A stretch of 64,000 nt of DNA, taken from NCBI GenBank assembly GCA_022241785.1, contig JAKOMP010000021.1:1-64000 (forward strand), written 5' to 3'. Position numbers and translations under genes: made by a program. Under the pieces are notes generated by a model that saw nothing but the letters and a program-made list of their open reading frames with translations, did no database searches and was not told the DNA's origin. This document shows positions 51,966 to 61,280 of the stretch, one piece after another; the first letter of the stretch is position 1, and the number at the start of each line of letters is the position of its first letter. Origin of the DNA: Cyanocohniella sp. LLY. Lineage in GTDB: Bacteria > Cyanobacteriota > Cyanobacteriia > Cyanobacteriales > Nostocaceae.

Positions 51966-52808
51966 ATGAACAGTCGAGATATCGTCTCCAAACAGGAGTT
52001 AGTCATTGAAGCCGGACGCACTGAGCAGCAATATTGGCAAGATTTATGGCGCTATCGAGAACTGTTCTATTTTCTTGCTTGGCGGGACATTTTAGTACGC
52101 TACAAACAAACGGCTATTGGTGTTATTTGGGCGCTAATTCGACCATTTTTGACAATGGTGGTATTTACCGTGGTTTTTGGCAAAATTGCTAACTTACCTT
52201 CAGGAGGAGTGCCATATCCAATTCTAGTTTTTTCTGCTATGTTGCCTTGGCAGTTCTTTTCTACTGCCTTGAGTGAGTGCAGCAATAGTCTAATTACTAA
52301 TGCCAACTTAATTTCTAAAATTTACTTTCCGCGTTTGATTGTACCCATCAGCGCCGTAATAGTCAGTTTTGTAGACTTTATGATTTCTGGAATAATTTTG
52401 TTGGCGCTGATGGCTTGGTATAACTATGTTCCTAACTGGTACATTTTGACCTTGCCCTTATTCATTGGCATTGCTTTTGCTGCTTCCATAGGAGCAGGTC
52501 TATGGCTAGCCGCATTAAATGTTGAATACAGAGACTTTCGCTATATTGTGCCGTTTATTGTCCAGTTTGGCTTATATGTATCACCTGTTGGTTTTAGTAG
52601 CAATGTTGTACCAGAACAGTGGCGCTTGCTTTACTATTTAAATCCGATGGTAGGGGTAATTGATGGCTTTCGTTGGGCAATTTTAGGTGGAGATGCAAAA
52701 ATCTACTGGACTGGATTCATTCTATCCATAGCGTTAGTTTTATTTTTATTACTCAGTGGCATTTGGTACTTCCGCAAAACGGAACGAACATTTGCTGATG
52801 TAATCTAG
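51966..52808 (+). CDS. ABC-2 type polysaccharide exporter permease (Wzm-like)
   Basis: The 280-residue membrane protein has six hydrophobic helices. It opens with the Wzm/TagG pattern (YRELFYFLAWRDILVRYKQT, then AIGVIWALIRPFLTMVVFTV) and has the later YLNPMVGVIDGFRWA loop. It forms the membrane pore of an ABC exporter for O-antigen, teichoic-acid-like or other lipid-linked polysaccharides. Its ATPase partner, the Wzt-like gene at 57158, is separated by two other genes, which is unusual. Confidence 0.93.
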   Translation: MNSRDIVSKQELVIEAGRTEQQYWQDLWRYRELFYFLAWRDILVRYKQTAIGVIWALIRPFLTMVVFTVVFGKIANLPSGGVPYPILVFSAMLPWQFFSTALSECSNSLITNANLISKIYFPRLIVPISAVIVSFVDFMISGIILLALMAWYNYVPNWYILTLPLFIGIAFAASIGAGLWLAALNVEYRDFRYIVPFIVQFGLYVSPVGFSSNVVPEQWRLLYYLNPMVGVIDGFRWAILGGDAKIYWTGFILSIALVLFLLLSGIWYFRKTERTFADVI

Positions 52809-52955
52809 TGGTCTATCGCATTAATTCTGCTGGGTCAATTTCTTCTCTTTTTTCTTCTTCGTATACTTTGTGTAATTTTTTGTCGAAATCATATCCCTTA
52901 CTTAGGGTTTTTAACTCCTAGATAAAATTTAAAAAAAATATTATAAATTTGTTTC

Positions 52956-55928
52956 ATGATGACAAATCTTTTTACAAATCAAGTGCCTAACTTCGAGTGG
53001 AGTGATGGCACACCCTATGAATTAGGAATGAAATTCCAAAGTGCAAAAGCTGGACAAATTACGGCAATTCGCTATTGGAGATCCATTAATGAACCTGGAA
53101 CCCATATTGGCAGAATCTGGACAGCTACAGGTACTCAACTAGCACAAGTCACTTTTACCAACGAAACAACTTCCGGTTGGCAGCAGCAGGCTCTGAGTAC
53201 CCCGTTGAGCATCCTAGCCAACACAATCTATATAGTTACCGTTACCTGCAATAGCACCAGTTCTCTGATAATCGGAGGATTAGCAAGCCAAATTGTAAAT
53301 GCCGACCTCCAATCGGTGGCCGACGGTAACAATGGCGTATTTATTAATTCCCTTAATACTTTCCCAACTCAGTCTTATAACAATAGTAACTATTTCCGTG
53401 ACATAGTATTTGTCGCTGGCAGTAGTATTACTAAGGTAAGCGGCGATAATCAGTCTGGCACAGCAGGTTCTACTTTACCCGGCCCGCTAGTTTTACAAGT
53501 CACAGGTCAGAATGGTGATCCTCAAGCAGGAGTCACAGTTAACTTCGCCGTAACTAATGGTGGTGGTTCAGTTTCGCCAACTAGTGCGGTAAGTGATGCA
53601 AATGGTCAAGCCAGCACACAGTTAACCTTAGGCGCAACACTTGGTGCAACAAACACTGTGACGGCTACCGCTTCTGGTATTGGTAGTGTCAATTTCAGTG
53701 CTACAGAGCAATCTCAGCAACCTACTTCCCAAAAACTATTGGCAAATCAAGTGCCTAGCTTCGAGTGGAGTGATGGCACACCCTATGAACTAGGAATGAA
53801 ATTCCAAAGTGCAAAAGCTGGACAAATTACGCATATTCGCTACTGGAGATCCACTAATGAACCTGGAACCCATATTGGCAAAATCTGGACAGTAACAGGT
53901 ACTCAACTGGCACAAGCCACTTTTACCAACGAGACAGGTTCTGGTTGGCAACAGGCGGCTCTGAGTACTCCGTTGAGCATTCTACCCAACACAACCTATG
54001 TAGTCAGTGTTAACTGCAATAACACTAGTTCTCTGACAATGGGAGAACTAGCCAGCCCAATTTTGAATGGCGACCTCAGGTCAGTAGCTGACGGTAACAA
54101 TGGCGTGTTCAGTAGTTCAGTTCATTCTTTCCCAACTCAGTCTTATAACAATAGCAACTATTTCCGTGACATAATATTTGTCGCTGGCAGTAGTATTACT
54201 AAGGTGAGCGGCGATAATCAGATTGGTACAGCCGGTTCTACTTTAGCCAACCCGCTAGTTGTACAAGTCACAGGTCAGAATGGTAATCCTCAAGCAGGAG
54301 TCACCGTTAACTTCGCCATAACTAGTAGTGGTGATTCAGTTTCGCCAACTAGTGCGGTAAGTGATGCAAATGGTCAAGCCAGCACACAGTTAACTTTAGG
54401 CACAACGCCTGGTACAACCAACACTGTGACTGCTACAGCTTCTGGTATTGGCAGCGTCACTTTCAGTTTCATGACTGCTCCAGAGAACCCGAATCCTATT
54501 ACGCTGGAAAATCTAAAAACTGGTAATCCAGAATGGTCACAAATGAACTGGGTCACTCCCAGCGCACCAGAAATTGTTGGCTATGCGACGGCAACTAGCG
54601 TAAATAAAGGTGGAAGTTTACCCATCAGAGTTTCCTTGGCACAGCCGGGACAGTTTACAATCGCAGTTTACCGTTTAGGCTACTATAACGGCGCAGGAGC
54701 GCGACTAGTTCTTAATAGTGGCTCTCTCAGTGGGATTACGCAACCTGATGATACACTCAATTCTTCCACCAGATTATTTGCGTGTAACTGGTCAACCTCT
54801 TACACACTAGCAGTAGGTGGAGATTGGATAAGCGGTGTGTACATTGCCAGGTTAACAGACCAAAGCACTGGTAAACAATCCTTGGTTTGGTTTGTGGTGC
54901 GTGATGATAGCAGCAACTCTGATATTTTATTCCAGAGCAGCTTTACGACATTTTCAGCTTATAACAACTCTGGTGGCTACTCTTTGTATCCTCATAATTC
55001 TATCGATGGTCAAAGAGCATTCAAGGCTTCTTATGACAGACCATTTGCAGCAGCATCGATTTCGCCACCTAGCCCTACTAGCCCAGCTTGGCAGAATAAC
55101 AATAGCTTGCTGACTTGGGAGTATAATATGCTGCGGTGGTTAGAATCGCAGGGATATGACGTATCCTACGCTACTAACATGGATGTTCATACAAATTCGG
55201 GATTACTCCAATCGCATAACTTATTTATGTCAGTGGGGCATGATGAATACTGGTCGCAGGAAGCACGCAACCATGTACAGCAGGCTCGTGATGGTGGAGT
55301 TAACTTAACATTCTTTTCTGCTAATAGCTGTTATTGGCGAGTGCGCTTTGAAAACTCCAGTACAGGAGAAGCCAATCGGATCATGGCCTGCTACAAAGAT
55401 GATTGGTCACTAGACTCTGTAGCCCCCACAACTAGATTCCGCGCTGTACCAAACAGCAATCCAGAAAACTCATTATTAGGAGTGTTATACACTGGTGAAC
55501 GTCTTGTGTACTCCGCAGGATATGACTTTGTAGTGAAAAATAGTACAGATCCTTACTATGCCAACACTGGTCTCCAGGATGGTGATAAACTACCATTATT
55601 GGTAGGCTTTGAATGGGATGCAGTTGTTAATAACGGTTTCACACCTAACAACTTAGTTATTTTGTCAGAATCATTGGTAATTCCAGAAAGTGTAGCACCA
55701 GATCTTCCTCCTGGAACTAATACACAAATATCTCATGCTGTTCGCTATACTGCTCCTAGTGGTGCTAAGGTTTTTTCAACAGGCTCAATTCAGTGGATGT
55801 GGGGTCTAGACAGCTATAATGTTCCTTCACCACGTACAGATATTAAAGCCCAGCAAGTTGCGGTCAATGTCTTAGCGTCTATGGATGCTAGACCTACGAC
55901 TCCAGGTGCTAATATCGTTGTGCCTTAA
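52956..55928 (+). CDS. DUF4082 / Big_1 duplicated surface protein with C-terminal DMFase-beta-like domain
   Basis: The 990-residue protein has a tandem duplication. DUF4082 domain 1 (about 5-155; FEWSDGTPYELGMKFQSA) plus a Big_1/invasin-like Ig domain (about 157-250; GTAGSTLPGPLVLQVTGQNG) is followed by DUF4082 domain 2 and a second Ig domain. The second copy lies exactly 768 bp (256 codons) downstream of the first. The last about 480 residues resemble the large-subunit domain of N,N-dimethylformamidase (RLGYYNGAGARLV, then FMSVGHDEYWSQEAR). No signal peptide is visible at the N-terminus. It lies between the Wzm- and Wzt-like genes, so it may be an extracellular or outer-surface protein tied to the polysaccharide. 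Its enzyme activity is unproven. Confidence 0.8.
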   Translation: MMTNLFTNQVPNFEWSDGTPYELGMKFQSAKAGQITAIRYWRSINEPGTHIGRIWTATGTQLAQVTFTNETTSGWQQQALSTPLSILANTIYIVTVTCNSTSSLIIGGLASQIVNADLQSVADGNNGVFINSLNTFPTQSYNNSNYFRDIVFVAGSSITKVSGDNQSGTAGSTLPGPLVLQVTGQNGDPQAGVTVNFAVTNGGGSVSPTSAVSDANGQASTQLTLGATLGATNTVTATASGIGSVNFSATEQSQQPTSQKLLANQVPSFEWSDGTPYELGMKFQSAKAGQITHIRYWRSTNEPGTHIGKIWTVTGTQLAQATFTNETGSGWQQAALSTPLSILPNTTYVVSVNCNNTSSLTMGELASPILNGDLRSVADGNNGVFSSSVHSFPTQSYNNSNYFRDIIFVAGSSITKVSGDNQIGTAGSTLANPLVVQVTGQNGNPQAGVTVNFAITSSGDSVSPTSAVSDANGQASTQLTLGTTPGTTNTVTATASGIGSVTFSFMTAPENPNPITLENLKTGNPEWSQMNWVTPSAPEIVGYATATSVNKGGSLPIRVSLAQPGQFTIAVYRLGYYNGAGARLVLNSGSLSGITQPDDTLNSSTRLFACNWSTSYTLAVGGDWISGVYIARLTDQSTGKQSLVWFVVRDDSSNSDILFQSSFTTFSAYNNSGGYSLYPHNSIDGQRAFKASYDRPFAAASISPPSPTSPAWQNNNSLLTWEYNMLRWLESQGYDVSYATNMDVHTNSGLLQSHNLFMSVGHDEYWSQEARNHVQQARDGGVNLTFFSANSCYWRVRFENSSTGEANRIMACYKDDWSLDSVAPTTRFRAVPNSNPENSLLGVLYTGERLVYSAGYDFVVKNSTDPYYANTGLQDGDKLPLLVGFEWDAVVNNGFTPNNLVILSESLVIPESVAPDLPPGTNTQISHAVRYTAPSGAKVFSTGSIQWMWGLDSYNVPSPRTDIKAQQVAVNVLASMDARPTTPGANIVVP
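52971..54480. repeat. Internal tandem duplication of about 768 bp
   Basis: The DNA from CAAGTGCCTAACTTCGAG (52980) recurs with few changes from 53748, an offset of 768 bp, keeping the frame. Long stretches match exactly. This level of DNA identity indicates a recent duplication or gene conversion between the two DUF4082-Ig units. Confidence 0.85.
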
Positions 55929-55988
55929 ATACGATTCTTACTGTTTGCAGATATCACACCTAAAACCGATTTGATGTTGCTGATTGAA

Positions 55989-56053
55989 GGGATGAATTTT
56001 GTTTTGCTTAAACAATAAATCCTTAACTTTAGTCTAAAATCTTAATTCATCCC
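55989..56053. other. Inverted repeat downstream of the DUF4082 gene
   Basis: A perfect 10-bp inverted repeat (GGGATGAATT / AATTCATCCC) encloses about 45 nt in the 197-bp gap before the next gene. It could act as a weak terminator or mRNA processing structure. No T-tract follows directly. Confidence 0.35.
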
Positions 56054-56125
56054 TCATTTATGCAACGTCATCAATTATTTAGCTGATTTAAGCCTTGCTC
56101 TACATAACTACAGGAGTTGCAAATT

Positions 56126-57118
56126 ATGAGTTTCATAATTAGACGGCGGAGATTTGGACATATAGCGATCGCTAGTGCTACAGCTACTTTATTAAGCAAT
56201 CTTACAGGCAAAGCTCTGGCGCAACAAACTAGGATTGGCAACATTTATGGGGTTAAAGTTAAAAAGAATAACAATCAGTCGGTTGACGTAGAAAATACTA
56301 CTCCAGGCATAATAGTTACGTCTGCAAATTTAATCAGTAATTTAATAAATTTAGTTTTGGATATTCCTGGTGCTTTAGTAGAAAACTCTGGTAAACGTAG
56401 TGAAAGAAAAAATAAAGCTTTATCTCTATCCCCTCGTGAACGAATAACCGCTTGTACTGCTTTACCGGATGGTACATTAATTATTTCTTCTGTATCAAGT
56501 TCAAGAAGAGGCGATGTGACTCGTTTCATGTTTGTTGATAGCAAGTCAAATGCTAAATCTAAGCTAAAAAAGGCTCTTAAAATTACAAATTTCAAAAAGA
56601 ATAATGACGTATTAGAAAGTGTGGTAGCTACTAAAGACGGTACACTTATCGGAGCCATTAGTTCAGCGGGTGTACCACCATTTGAATTAGGAACCATCGA
56701 CTATCAAAAAGGTGAAGTAATTTCTGATATAAATCCCTTTCAAAGTATTAATAATTCACCTTTACCGGAAATTCCACCGGATCAAAGAATAGCGAATCTT
56801 ACCGCATCTTCTGATGGTACAATTTATGCTACCAGGATTGGTGCAGAAAGCTCTGTAAAATTGGCTAAAATCGACTTGTTTAATAAGTCACGCATTACTG
56901 GTAAAGGAAGGATTATTAATTTAGTGGAATTAAGCTTTAACGATAAACCTTTAGGGAATGATGTGCTTGATTTAGCTTTCTCAGCAGCAGATCAATTGTA
57001 TGCGCTGGCTAATATTGATTATCAAGAAACTAATTCTTTATACACTGTAGATATGAAAACTGGCAAGATGAAGTTTGTCAAGAGATTTGATGCTGATAAA
57101 TTTGTATTTATTCCGTAA
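56126..57118 (+). CDS. Tat-type secreted protein, probable beta-propeller
   Basis: From the ATG at 56126, placed by an AGGAG about 10 nt upstream, the protein has 330 residues. The N-terminus IIRRRRFGHIAIASATATLL has a twin-arginine-like RRxF motif, a hydrophobic stretch and an ALAQQ cleavage site. The mature part repeats four to five short units ending in DGT-x-[IL]-[IY] (PDGTLIIS, KDGTLIGA, SDGTIYAT, ADQLYALA), typical of propeller blades. It would act outside the cytoplasm, near the polysaccharide exporter. The function is unknown. Confidence 0.65.
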   Translation: MSFIIRRRRFGHIAIASATATLLSNLTGKALAQQTRIGNIYGVKVKKNNNQSVDVENTTPGIIVTSANLISNLINLVLDIPGALVENSGKRSERKNKALSLSPRERITACTALPDGTLIISSVSSSRRGDVTRFMFVDSKSNAKSKLKKALKITNFKKNNDVLESVVATKDGTLIGAISSAGVPPFELGTIDYQKGEVISDINPFQSINNSPLPEIPPDQRIANLTASSDGTIYATRIGAESSVKLAKIDLFNKSRITGKGRIINLVELSFNDKPLGNDVLDLAFSAADQLYALANIDYQETNSLYTVDMKTGKMKFVKRFDADKFVFIP

Positions 57119-57157
57119 TAGAAAGAAATAGATTTTAGTGAGGAGAATAGAAGACTG

Positions 57158-58447
57158 ATGCCCGAAATTGTGATTCAAGTTGAAAACTTGAGTAAAAAGT
57201 ACCTCATAAAACATAATCAAGAACATCAAAGCAGATATAAGTCTTTGCGAGACACTCTCAGTGATGGAGTCAAGTCATTAGGGAAAAAGTTGCTTAAGCC
57301 TTCTGCCAAAGAAATATATAATCCAAAACACGAAGATTTTTGGGCATTGAAGGATATTTCGTTTGAGATTAAGCAGGGCGATCGCGTTGGGATTATTGGT
57401 CGCAATGGCGCAGGAAAATCAACTCTGCTGAAAATACTCAGCCGGATCACCGAACCATCCACTGGTAGTATTTCTATTAAAGGAAGAGTAGCCAGCTTAT
57501 TAGAAGTAGGCACAGGCTTTCACCCAGAATTAACAGGAAGAGAGAATATTTATCTCAATGGTGCCATTTTGGGGATGAGCAAAACTGAGATAAAAAATAA
57601 GTTTGATGAAATTGTTGCCTTTGCAGAAGTTGAAAGGTTTTTAGATACACCAGTAAAACGCTATTCATCAGGGATGTATGTGCGCTTGGCATTTGCAGTG
57701 GCCGCACATCTAGAACCAGAAATTTTGATTGTAGATGAAGTTTTGGCAGTTGGGGATGCTCAATTTCAAAAGAAATGTTTAGGAAAAATGAGTGAGGTCT
57801 CTGATAAAAGTGACAAGACCGTATTTTTTGTGAGCCATAACATGACGGCAGTACAAAGTCTGTGTGATCGCGTCATTTGGCTTAACAGTGGCAGTCTAAT
57901 TAAAGATGGACATCCTAAAACAGTTATATCTAATTATTTAAATGATTATTCTTCTAGTTCAAATGAAGAAATTTGGGATGATATCTCTAAAGCACCAGGT
58001 AATGATCAAGTAAGATTACATCGGGTGGCTGTAATTCCAGAGGATGGCATCTCAGATGTAATTAAAGTTGATACTCCAATAAGAGTAGAGTTTGAATACT
58101 GGAACTTTTCTCCAGATGCCCAATTAAATTTTAGTTTTACCTTATATGATATTCAAGATATTTGTATTTTTAACAGTATCTCACCTATGAGAAAAACACC
58201 CTTGGGATTGATTCGCGGGGTATGTTATATCCCAGGCCACTTGTTGAATGATGGAACCTATAAAATAAAGTTATTAATTGTTAAAGAAACTTCTGTTGTT
58301 CTTTTTGGTCAAGATAATGTTTTAACATTTGATGTTAACGATCTTCCTAGAGAAGGTGCTTGGCATGGGAAGTGGGTTGGGGCTGTTAGACCCAATTTAA
58401 AATGGGAACTAGAGTTTAAATCTGAAGTAAATAGTTCAGTTTTTTAA
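57158..58447 (+). CDS. ABC exporter ATPase (Wzt-like) with C-terminal Wzt_C domain
   Basis: The 429-residue protein has Walker [10 protein letters not shown] (81-89), the Q-loop region, a signature [12 protein letters not shown], Walker [13 protein letters not shown] and a switch His in FFVSHN. Residues about 255-420 form an Ig-like Wzt_C domain ([17 protein letters not shown]). This domain in E. coli Wzt recognises a modified non-reducing end of the chain before export. It implies that the exported glycan carries a terminal modification, which the acyltransferases downstream could supply. Confidence 0.93.
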   Translation: MPEIVIQVENLSKKYLIKHNQEHQSRYKSLRDTLSDGVKSLGKKLLKPSAKEIYNPKHEDFWALKDISFEIKQGDRVGIIGRNGAGKSTLLKILSRITEPSTGSISIKGRVASLLEVGTGFHPELTGRENIYLNGAILGMSKTEIKNKFDEIVAFAEVERFLDTPVKRYSSGMYVRLAFAVAAHLEPEILIVDEVLAVGDAQFQKKCLGKMSEVSDKSDKTVFFVSHNMTAVQSLCDRVIWLNSGSLIKDGHPKTVISNYLNDYSSSSNEEIWDDISKAPGNDQVRLHRVAVIPEDGISDVIKVDTPIRVEFEYWNFSPDAQLNFSFTLYDIQDICIFNSISPMRKTPLGLIRGVCYIPGHLLNDGTYKIKLLIVKETSVVLFGQDNVLTFDVNDLPREGAWHGKWVGAVRPNLKWELEFKSEVNSSVF

Positions 58448-58510
58448 TTGCAAGTAATTAATTCATTTTTTGCTATTTAAATAAATGGTTTTACCACTTA
58501 AACATAAAAC

Positions 58511-59422
58511 ATGACTGGTTACTTACACGCAGAATACGCAAAATCATTAGAAGAGTTTGGTTACCCATACCTTTTATCTAAAAGCCAAGGATGGATTTTA
58601 GACAGAGAAATAGCTGGTTCCGCTTATAGAGATGCGATTAATTGTTATCCGCTATTTAGCTGTAAGAATTGGTCAGAAATTGGTGAAGACTTAGAAAGTT
58701 TAAAAGAAAACGAACTAGTCACTTTATCAGTTGTGACTGATCCTTTCGGAAATTATGATATCAAACATCTCCATAAATACTTTAACTATAAAGTAATTCC
58801 TTTTAAGGAGCATTTTGTTGTTGATACTAGTCGTCCTTTAGATAGTTTTGTCGCTAACCATCATCGCCGCTATGCTCATAAAGCTCTACAAAATATTCAA
58901 GTAGAGAAATGTCAAGAACCAATGAAATTTATTCATGATTGGATAAAGCTTTATGATGTTTTAGTTCAAAGACATAATATTCAGGGAATATCGGCTTTTT
59001 CAGAGCAATCTTTTATTAGACAGCTACAAGTTCCTGGAATTCTTATGTTTAGAGCGGTGCATCAAGAAATAACTGTGGGTATAACTTTATGGTATATCCA
59101 CTCCGATGTCGGTTACTACCATCTAGGAGCCTACAGTGACGTAGGATATCAACTCCGTGCCTCATTTGCTTTATTTTGGTCAGCAATTGAATACTTTTCA
59201 AGCTATCAACTTCCTTGGCTTAGTTTGGGTGCTGGTGCTGGTATTCAAAGTGATGAAACAGATGGCTTAACCCGCTTCAAACAAGGTTGGGCTACTGGAA
59301 CGAAAACAGCTTACTTTTGTGGTCATATCTTTGATGAACAAAAATATAAAGAATTAGTAGATATAAAAGATATACCTGGCACTGATTATTTTCCTGCTTA
59401 TAGAAAAGGTGAGTTTGGATAG
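58511..59422 (+). CDS. FemAB/GNAT-like acyltransferase
   Basis: The 303-residue protein matches the FemAB-like GNAT pattern: ANHHRRYAHKALQ, then a helical RHNIQGISAFSEQS, LMFRAVHQEITVGITLWYIH, YHLGAYSDVGYQLRASFALF and LSLGAGAGIQSD-ETDGL near the end. Members transfer an aminoacyl or acyl group to sugars or peptides. Here it stands in a polysaccharide cluster and may acylate an amino sugar. No signal peptide or membrane helix is visible. Confidence 0.72.
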   Translation: MTGYLHAEYAKSLEEFGYPYLLSKSQGWILDREIAGSAYRDAINCYPLFSCKNWSEIGEDLESLKENELVTLSVVTDPFGNYDIKHLHKYFNYKVIPFKEHFVVDTSRPLDSFVANHHRRYAHKALQNIQVEKCQEPMKFIHDWIKLYDVLVQRHNIQGISAFSEQSFIRQLQVPGILMFRAVHQEITVGITLWYIHSDVGYYHLGAYSDVGYQLRASFALFWSAIEYFSSYQLPWLSLGAGAGIQSDETDGLTRFKQGWATGTKTAYFCGHIFDEQKYKELVDIKDIPGTDYFPAYRKGEFG

Positions 59423-59457
59423 TTATTTTAATGCCAAATTAAAAATATTATAAATTC

Positions 59458-59979
59458 ATGGAAACGCAATTAATATTCTTAAGATCCCTTGAGACTAAAG
59501 ATGCAGAAAAAATTCATAAATGGCACAATAGTCCTGAACTATATACTTCTTTACTAAATCCATTCCGATGGGTGAGTTTAGCTGTTGTTGAAGATTGGTT
59601 ATGCAATAAACAGTCATATTTATCCAACGAAATTAACTTAGCTATTTGCTTAACAAGTGATTTGCAACACATTGGCAATATATACTTGCGGAATATTGAT
59701 TGGACATCACGTAATGGTGAACTGAATATATTTATAGGTGAACCTGAAGAACGTTCTAAAGGATATGGAAAGGCAGCAATAAATTTACTGTTAAATTATG
59801 CTTTCCAAAATTTAGGGCTACTCCGCGTGTATTTATATGTTATGGCTAGTAACATTCCAGCGATAAAAACCTACGAAAAATGTGGATTTATTACAGAAGG
59901 TAAATTATCTCGGCATATCTTTAAGGATGGGAAGTTTCAGGATGTATTAGTTATGGGTAATTGCGTTGATAACATTTAA
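59458..59979 (+). CDS. RimJ/RimL-type GNAT N-acetyltransferase
   Basis: The 173-residue protein has the GNAT fold. RSLETKDAEKIHKWHNSPEL opens it. The acetyl-CoA loop is IGEPEERSKGYGKAAINLLL (R/Q-x-x-G-x-G/A form), followed by LGLLRVYLYVMASNIPAIKT, YEKCGFITEGKLS. These proteins N-acetylate proteins or amino sugars. In this cluster, next to a DegT aminotransferase, a sugar 4-amino or 3-amino acetyltransferase role is likely (inference from context). Confidence 0.85.
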   Translation: METQLIFLRSLETKDAEKIHKWHNSPELYTSLLNPFRWVSLAVVEDWLCNKQSYLSNEINLAICLTSDLQHIGNIYLRNIDWTSRNGELNIFIGEPEERSKGYGKAAINLLLNYAFQNLGLLRVYLYVMASNIPAIKTYEKCGFITEGKLSRHIFKDGKFQDVLVMGNCVDNI

Positions 59980-60050
59980 AAATAAAAATATCTAAGTAAG
60001 ATTATCTGAAAAATAAACTATCAAAAAGTAACACTATAAGACTACACAAA

Positions 60051-61280
60051 ATGATTAACAAAACTCAACTAAAAGACTTAGCAATATTCAATGGGACTCC
60101 TGCTTTTAACGAAAAGCTACACGTAGGAAGACCTAATATTGGCAACCGCGATCGCCTGTTTGAGCGAATTAATGACCTGCTAGATAGAAGATGGTTGACC
60201 AATAACGGCCCCTACGTTCAAGAGCTTGAACAGCGCATGGCTGATATGCTTGGGGTCAAGCACTGCATTCCTATGTGTAACGGGACTGTTGCCCTAGAAA
60301 TTGCCATTAGAGCAGCAGGACTAACTGGCGAGGTCATCCTGCCTTCGTTTACCTTTATCGCTACTGCTCACGCATTACAGTGGCAAGAGATCACCCCTGT
60401 CTTCTGTGATATAGAACCTCACACATGCACCATTAATCCTTGGCGGGTAGAAGCTATGATTACGCCCCGCACGACCGGAATCATCGGCGTTCATCTGTGG
60501 GGACAAACTTGTAATGTGGAAGCTCTTACAGAAATTGCCCAGAAGCATAACCTCAAGCTGATGTTTGACGCTGCCCATGCTTTTGGCTGTTCTCATCAAG
60601 GAGAAATGATCGGTAACTTTGGCGATGCTGAGGTATTCAGCTTTCATGGGACTAAATTTTTCAATACCTTTGAGGGGGGATCTGTCGCCACCAATAATGA
60701 TGAACTCGCTGCCAAAATTCGTCTGATGAAAAACTTTGGCTTTGCTGGGTTCGAGAATGTTAACTACATCGGCACCAATGGCAAAATGAGCGAAGTTTCT
60801 GCTGCAATGGGGCTGACTGGTTTAGAAAGTTTAGACGAATTTGTGGCAGTCAACTATCGCAACCATAAGCAATATCAGCGCGAACTGAGAGATATCCCAG
60901 GTGTTAAATTATTAACGTACAATGAAGCTGAAAAGTGCAACTATCAGTACATTGTGCTGGAAATTGACCAGGAAATTACCGAATTCAGTCGAGATCAACT
61001 GGTAAAAATTCTCTGGGCTGAAAATATCTTAGCTCGACGCTACTTTTATCCTGGATGCCATCGCATGGAACCCTATCGCTCTTACTTTCCTCATGCAGGA
61101 CTGCTGCTTCCGGAAACTGAACGTTTAGGCAAACGGGTGTTAGTTCTCCCCACAGGTACAGCTGTTGGTATAGAGGAAATCAGTCAAATCTGCCAAATTA
61201 TTCGGTTTTTAGTGCAGCATAGTCATGAAGTGAAGCAAAAACTCCTGTACCCGTCTGACGAGTCGGTACTGGCACATTAA
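60051..61280 (+). CDS. DegT/DnrJ/EryC1/StrS sugar aminotransferase
   Basis: The 409-residue PLP enzyme has the family Lys202 in SFHGTKFFNTFEGG, Asp173 in LMFDAAHAFGC that stabilises the cofactor, and ILPSFTFIATAHALQW. It converts a keto-sugar nucleotide, usually dTDP- or UDP-linked, to the amino sugar. The keto-sugar source could be RfbB encoded 2 kb downstream, and the product a substrate for the GNAT/FemAB-like proteins upstream. It is overlapped by the start of the next gene. Confidence 0.93.
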   Translation: MINKTQLKDLAIFNGTPAFNEKLHVGRPNIGNRDRLFERINDLLDRRWLTNNGPYVQELEQRMADMLGVKHCIPMCNGTVALEIAIRAAGLTGEVILPSFTFIATAHALQWQEITPVFCDIEPHTCTINPWRVEAMITPRTTGIIGVHLWGQTCNVEALTEIAQKHNLKLMFDAAHAFGCSHQGEMIGNFGDAEVFSFHGTKFFNTFEGGSVATNNDELAAKIRLMKNFGFAGFENVNYIGTNGKMSEVSAAMGLTGLESLDEFVAVNYRNHKQYQRELRDIPGVKLLTYNEAEKCNYQYIVLEIDQEITEFSRDQLVKILWAENILARRYFYPGCHRMEPYRSYFPHAGLLLPETERLGKRVLVLPTGTAVGIEEISQICQIIRFLVQHSHEVKQKLLYPSDESVLAH

